This document shows, piece after piece, positions 5,451 to 6,918 of a stretch of DNA of 6,918 nucleotides. The position numbers and the translations under genes were made by a program. Below the pieces are notes generated by a model that did no database searches, had not been told where the DNA came from, and saw nothing but the letters and a program-made list of their open reading frames with translations. Each line of letters begins with the position of its first letter. Position 1 is the stretch's first letter. Origin of the DNA: CAXTEJ01 sp964243295 (lineage in GTDB: Bacteria > Actinomycetota > Actinomycetes > Actinomycetales > Angustibacteraceae); NCBI GenBank assembly GCA_964243295.1, contig CAXTEJ010000093.1:1-6918 (forward strand). Direction: 5' to 3'.

Positions 5451-6493
5451 GCGGCGGTCACGGCCGGGCGACGACCTGGCCCGGCCTGCTGAGCAAACTG
5501 CTCGCCGGCGAGGACCTCGGCCGCACCCAGACCTCGTGGGCGATGGACCGCATCATGAGCGGGGACGCCTCGCCGGTGCAGGTGGCCGGGTTCCTCGTCG
5601 CGCTGCGCGCCAAGGGCGAGACGGTGGACGAGCTGGCCGGCCTCACCGACGCGATGCTCGAGCACGCGGTGCGCATCAGCGTGCCGGGGCTCACCGTCGA
5701 CGTCGTCGGCACCGGTGGTGACCGCGCCAACACCGTCAACATCTCGACGATGGCCGCGCTCGTGGTCGCCGGGGCCGGGGTGCGCGTGGTCAAGCACGGC
5801 AACCGGTCGGCGTCGAGCGCGTGCGGCTCGGCCGACGTCCTCGAGCACCTCGGGGTGCGTCTCGACCTGTCACCGCAGCGGGTCGCCGAGGTCGCTGAGG
5901 TCGCCGGCATCACGTTCTGCTTCGCGCAGGTCTTCCACCCGGCGATGCGTCACGCCGCGGAGGCCCGTCGCGACCTCGGTGTGCCCACCGTCTTCAACTT
6001 CATGGGGCCGCTCACCAACCCGGCCCGGCCCAGCGCCTCCGCGGTGGGCGTGGCCGACCTGCGGATGGCGCCGCTGGTGGCTGGCGTGTTCGCGACCGCG
6101 GGTCGCAGCGCGCTGGTCTTCCGCGGCGAGGACGGTCTGGACGAGCTGACCACGAGCGGGCCGTCGCGGGTGTGGCTCGTCGCCGACGGCGCGGTCAGCG
6201 AGCAGGTGATCGACCCGGCCGAGCTCGGTGTGCCCGCCTCACCCGTCGAGGCGCTGCGCGGTGGCGGAGCCGACGTCAACGCGGCCGCCGTGCGCGACCT
6301 GCTCGCGGGCACGCCGGGGCCGGTGCGCGACGCCGTGCTGCTGAACGCCGCTGCCGCCCTGGTCGCGGGCGGGCTGGTGCCGGCGGGCACGCTGGTCGAC
6401 CAGCTGGCGGCGGCGATGGCGGTCGCCGCGGCGTCGGTCGACTCCGGTGCCGCCGCGGCCACGCTCGACCGCTGGGTCGCAGCGACCGCCTGA
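5447..6493 (+). CDS. trpD: Anthranilate phosphoribosyltransferase TrpD
   Basis: Transfers the phosphoribosyl group of PRPP to anthranilate, giving N-(5'-phosphoribosyl)-anthranilate, the second step of tryptophan synthesis from chorismate. The product is 348 residues, a normal length. The small helical domain at about 10-75 includes AMDRIMSGDASPVQVAGFL. The PRPP-binding signature GTGGD lies at 88-92 and continues through NTVNIST (95-101). KHGNRSASS (116-124) and GSADVLEHLGV (127-137) form the glycine-rich and anthranilate-binding loops. HPAMRH (164-169), NFMGPLTNPA (184-193) and GEDGLDE (227-233) are also family motifs, the last contributing the acidic Mg2+ site. The start is GTG at 5447, which overlaps the preceding stop as GTGA. 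No strong ribosome site precedes it, so translation probably depends on the upstream receiver gene. Reading further upstream in frame would duplicate the receiver region in another frame and is rejected. trpD stands apart from other trp genes here, as commonly seen beside ctaE/qcr in actinobacteria. Confidence 0.97.
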   Translation: MSGGHGRATTWPGLLSKLLAGEDLGRTQTSWAMDRIMSGDASPVQVAGFLVALRAKGETVDELAGLTDAMLEHAVRISVPGLTVDVVGTGGDRANTVNISTMAALVVAGAGVRVVKHGNRSASSACGSADVLEHLGVRLDLSPQRVAEVAEVAGITFCFAQVFHPAMRHAAEARRDLGVPTVFNFMGPLTNPARPSASAVGVADLRMAPLVAGVFATAGRSALVFRGEDGLDELTTSGPSRVWLVADGAVSEQVIDPAELGVPASPVEALRGGGADVNAAAVRDLLAGTPGPVRDAVLLNAAAALVAGGLVPAGTLVDQLAAAMAVAAASVDSGAAAATLDRWVAATA

Positions 6494-6495
6494 GC

Positions 6496-6519
6496 CGGGT
6501 CGGGCGCTACTCGAACCCG
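6496..6519. terminator. Weak imperfect hairpin between convergent trpD and the RAM gene
   Basis: CGGGTCG (6496-6502) can pair with CGAACCCG (6512-6519) if one A is bulged, giving a 7-bp stem with a 9-nt loop. It spans the 13-bp gap between the two facing stop codons and overlaps the end of the minus-strand gene. It may act as a short bidirectional terminator. The stem is short and imperfect, so chance is quite possible. Confidence 0.25.
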
Positions 6520-6785
6520 AGGCTGAAGGCCGACTCGAGGTCGTGGCGGCTGTAGGCGCGGAAGGCGATGTGCGTCTGCGTGCCGCGGATGCCGTCGACC
6601 TTGTTGAGCCGGTCGGCGATGACCTCGGCGAGGTCGTCGTGCTCACGCACCCGCACCATCACGATGAGGTCGACGTCGCCGGTCACCGAGTAGACCTCGC
6701 TGACCCCGTCGAGATCGGCGATCGCGGCTGCCACCTCGGGGATGCGGTCGACCTCAGCCTGCACCAGCACGATGGCGGTGATCAT
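6507..6785 (-). CDS. Stand-alone Lrp/AsnC ligand-binding (RAM) domain protein
   Basis: A 92-residue protein made only of the RAM (AsnC_trans_reg) domain, the effector-binding and oligomerisation half of Lrp/AsnC regulators, with no helix-turn-helix. It opens MITAIVLVQAEVDRIPEVA and contains VYSVTGDVDLIVMVRV (31-46), the family's strand-turn-strand with Gly36 and Asp39. It ends in FRAYSRHDLESAF. The beta-alpha-beta-beta-alpha-beta order fits the ferredoxin-like fold. RAM domains form dimers and larger rings that bind amino acids or small molecules between subunits, so it may sense a metabolite or bind a full-length Lrp protein; this is inference. The ATG at 6785 has GAGAGG about 8 nt upstream and the stop is TAG. 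It converges on trpD with 13 bp between stops. Its target is not evident from the sequence. Confidence 0.92.
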   Translation of the reverse strand: MITAIVLVQAEVDRIPEVAAAIADLDGVSEVYSVTGDVDLIVMVRVREHDDLAEVIADRLNKVDGIRGTQTHIAFRAYSRHDLESAFSLGFE

Positions 6786-6819
6786 CTGCGTGTCCTCTCG
6801 TGCGGGTGGGTGCGCGGGT

Positions 6820-6865
6820 GCGGCGCGTGGGTGGTGCGGGATGCGGCGCGGGGGTGGTGCGGGAT
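6820..6865 (+). repeat. Tandem duplication of a 23-bp G-rich unit
   Basis: Units 6820-6842 and 6843-6865 abut directly and differ at one of 23 positions (T at 6828, G at 6851). They lie 35-80 bp upstream of the RAM gene start, inside a 133-bp G-rich stretch (6786-6918) where no gene is seen. They may be a slippage product or a paired binding site within the upstream region of the RAM gene. Confidence 0.75.
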
Positions 6866-6909
6866 CGCGGCGGCTGGGCCCGATGGGCCGGTGCGGGGCG
6901 GGTGGGCCG

Positions 6910-6915
6910 ACGCTA
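6910..6915 (-). promoter_or_regulatory. Candidate -10 box upstream of the RAM gene
   Basis: Minus-strand TAGCGT (6915-6910), in the context GGTAGCGTCGG, fits the TANNNT element and resembles vegetative -10 boxes of streptomycetes. It would leave a leader of roughly 115-120 nt before the ATG at 6785, containing the 23-bp tandem repeat. The -35 position lies outside the window, so the call is tentative. Confidence 0.3.
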
Positions 6916-6918
6916 CCC

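Noticed and set aside
6804..6840. G-quadruplex from GGG runs upstream of the RAM gene
   Set aside because: Only a few runs with long uneven loops (1, 5 and 10 nt) in a generally G-rich stretch, so there is no specific support.
1..6918. tRNA, rRNA, insertion sequence or phage features
   Set aside because: No cloverleaf, transposase, integrase or terminal inverted repeats were seen. The window is compact housekeeping DNA with uniform GC-rich coding.

Overview
The window comes from the chromosome of a high-GC actinobacterium. The basis is the very high G+C content with strongly GC-biased third codon positions, several GTG starts, and the actinobacterial gene order ctaE-qcrC-qcrA-qcrB beside trpD. 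The respiratory proteins are also the actinobacterial types: a di-heme QcrC, a three-helix Rieske protein, and a cytochrome b with a long C-terminal extension. A Micrococcales-like origin is plausible, but the sequence alone does not settle genus or family.

Layout, left to right. Positions 1-121 (minus) hold the first 40 codons of a zinc-ribbon protein of the putative zinc-binding peptidase family. Positions 207-244 are a perfect 17-bp GC-rich hairpin, the likely terminator of the respiratory operon. Positions 271-4577 (minus) carry that operon, read right to left: ctaE (cytochrome aa3 oxidase subunit III), qcrC (di-heme cytochrome c), qcrA (Rieske iron-sulfur protein) and qcrB (cytochrome b). 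The qcr genes are tightly packed (1-nt gap, then a 4-nt ATGA overlap). ctaE and qcrC are separated by about 110 bp containing a small hairpin and a possible internal promoter. Positions 4578-5024 form a divergent intergenic region with GC-rich inverted repeats and about ten copies of a 14-bp tandem repeat. On the plus strand, 5025-5450 encodes a stand-alone, degenerate response-regulator receiver domain whose stop overlaps (GTGA) the start of trpD (5447-6493). A 92-residue stand-alone Lrp/AsnC ligand-binding (RAM) protein, 6507-6785 (minus), converges on trpD with a 13-bp gap. The right edge is G-rich and contains a tandem 23-bp duplication.

Functionally, QcrA, QcrB and QcrC form the menaquinol:cytochrome c oxidoreductase. 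In actinobacteria it docks directly onto the aa3 oxidase, to which CtaE belongs, and QcrC's two hemes replace a soluble cytochrome c. TrpD catalyses the second committed step of tryptophan synthesis. The receiver-like protein and the RAM protein are small putative sensor or regulatory modules with no DNA-binding domain, and their targets are unknown.

Most of the window is well-known, syntenic housekeeping content. I saw no clear sign of a new defence or mobile system. The parts most worth a second look are the receiver-trpD coupling, the 14-bp repeat array between ctaE and the receiver gene, and the apparently leaderless ctaE start.
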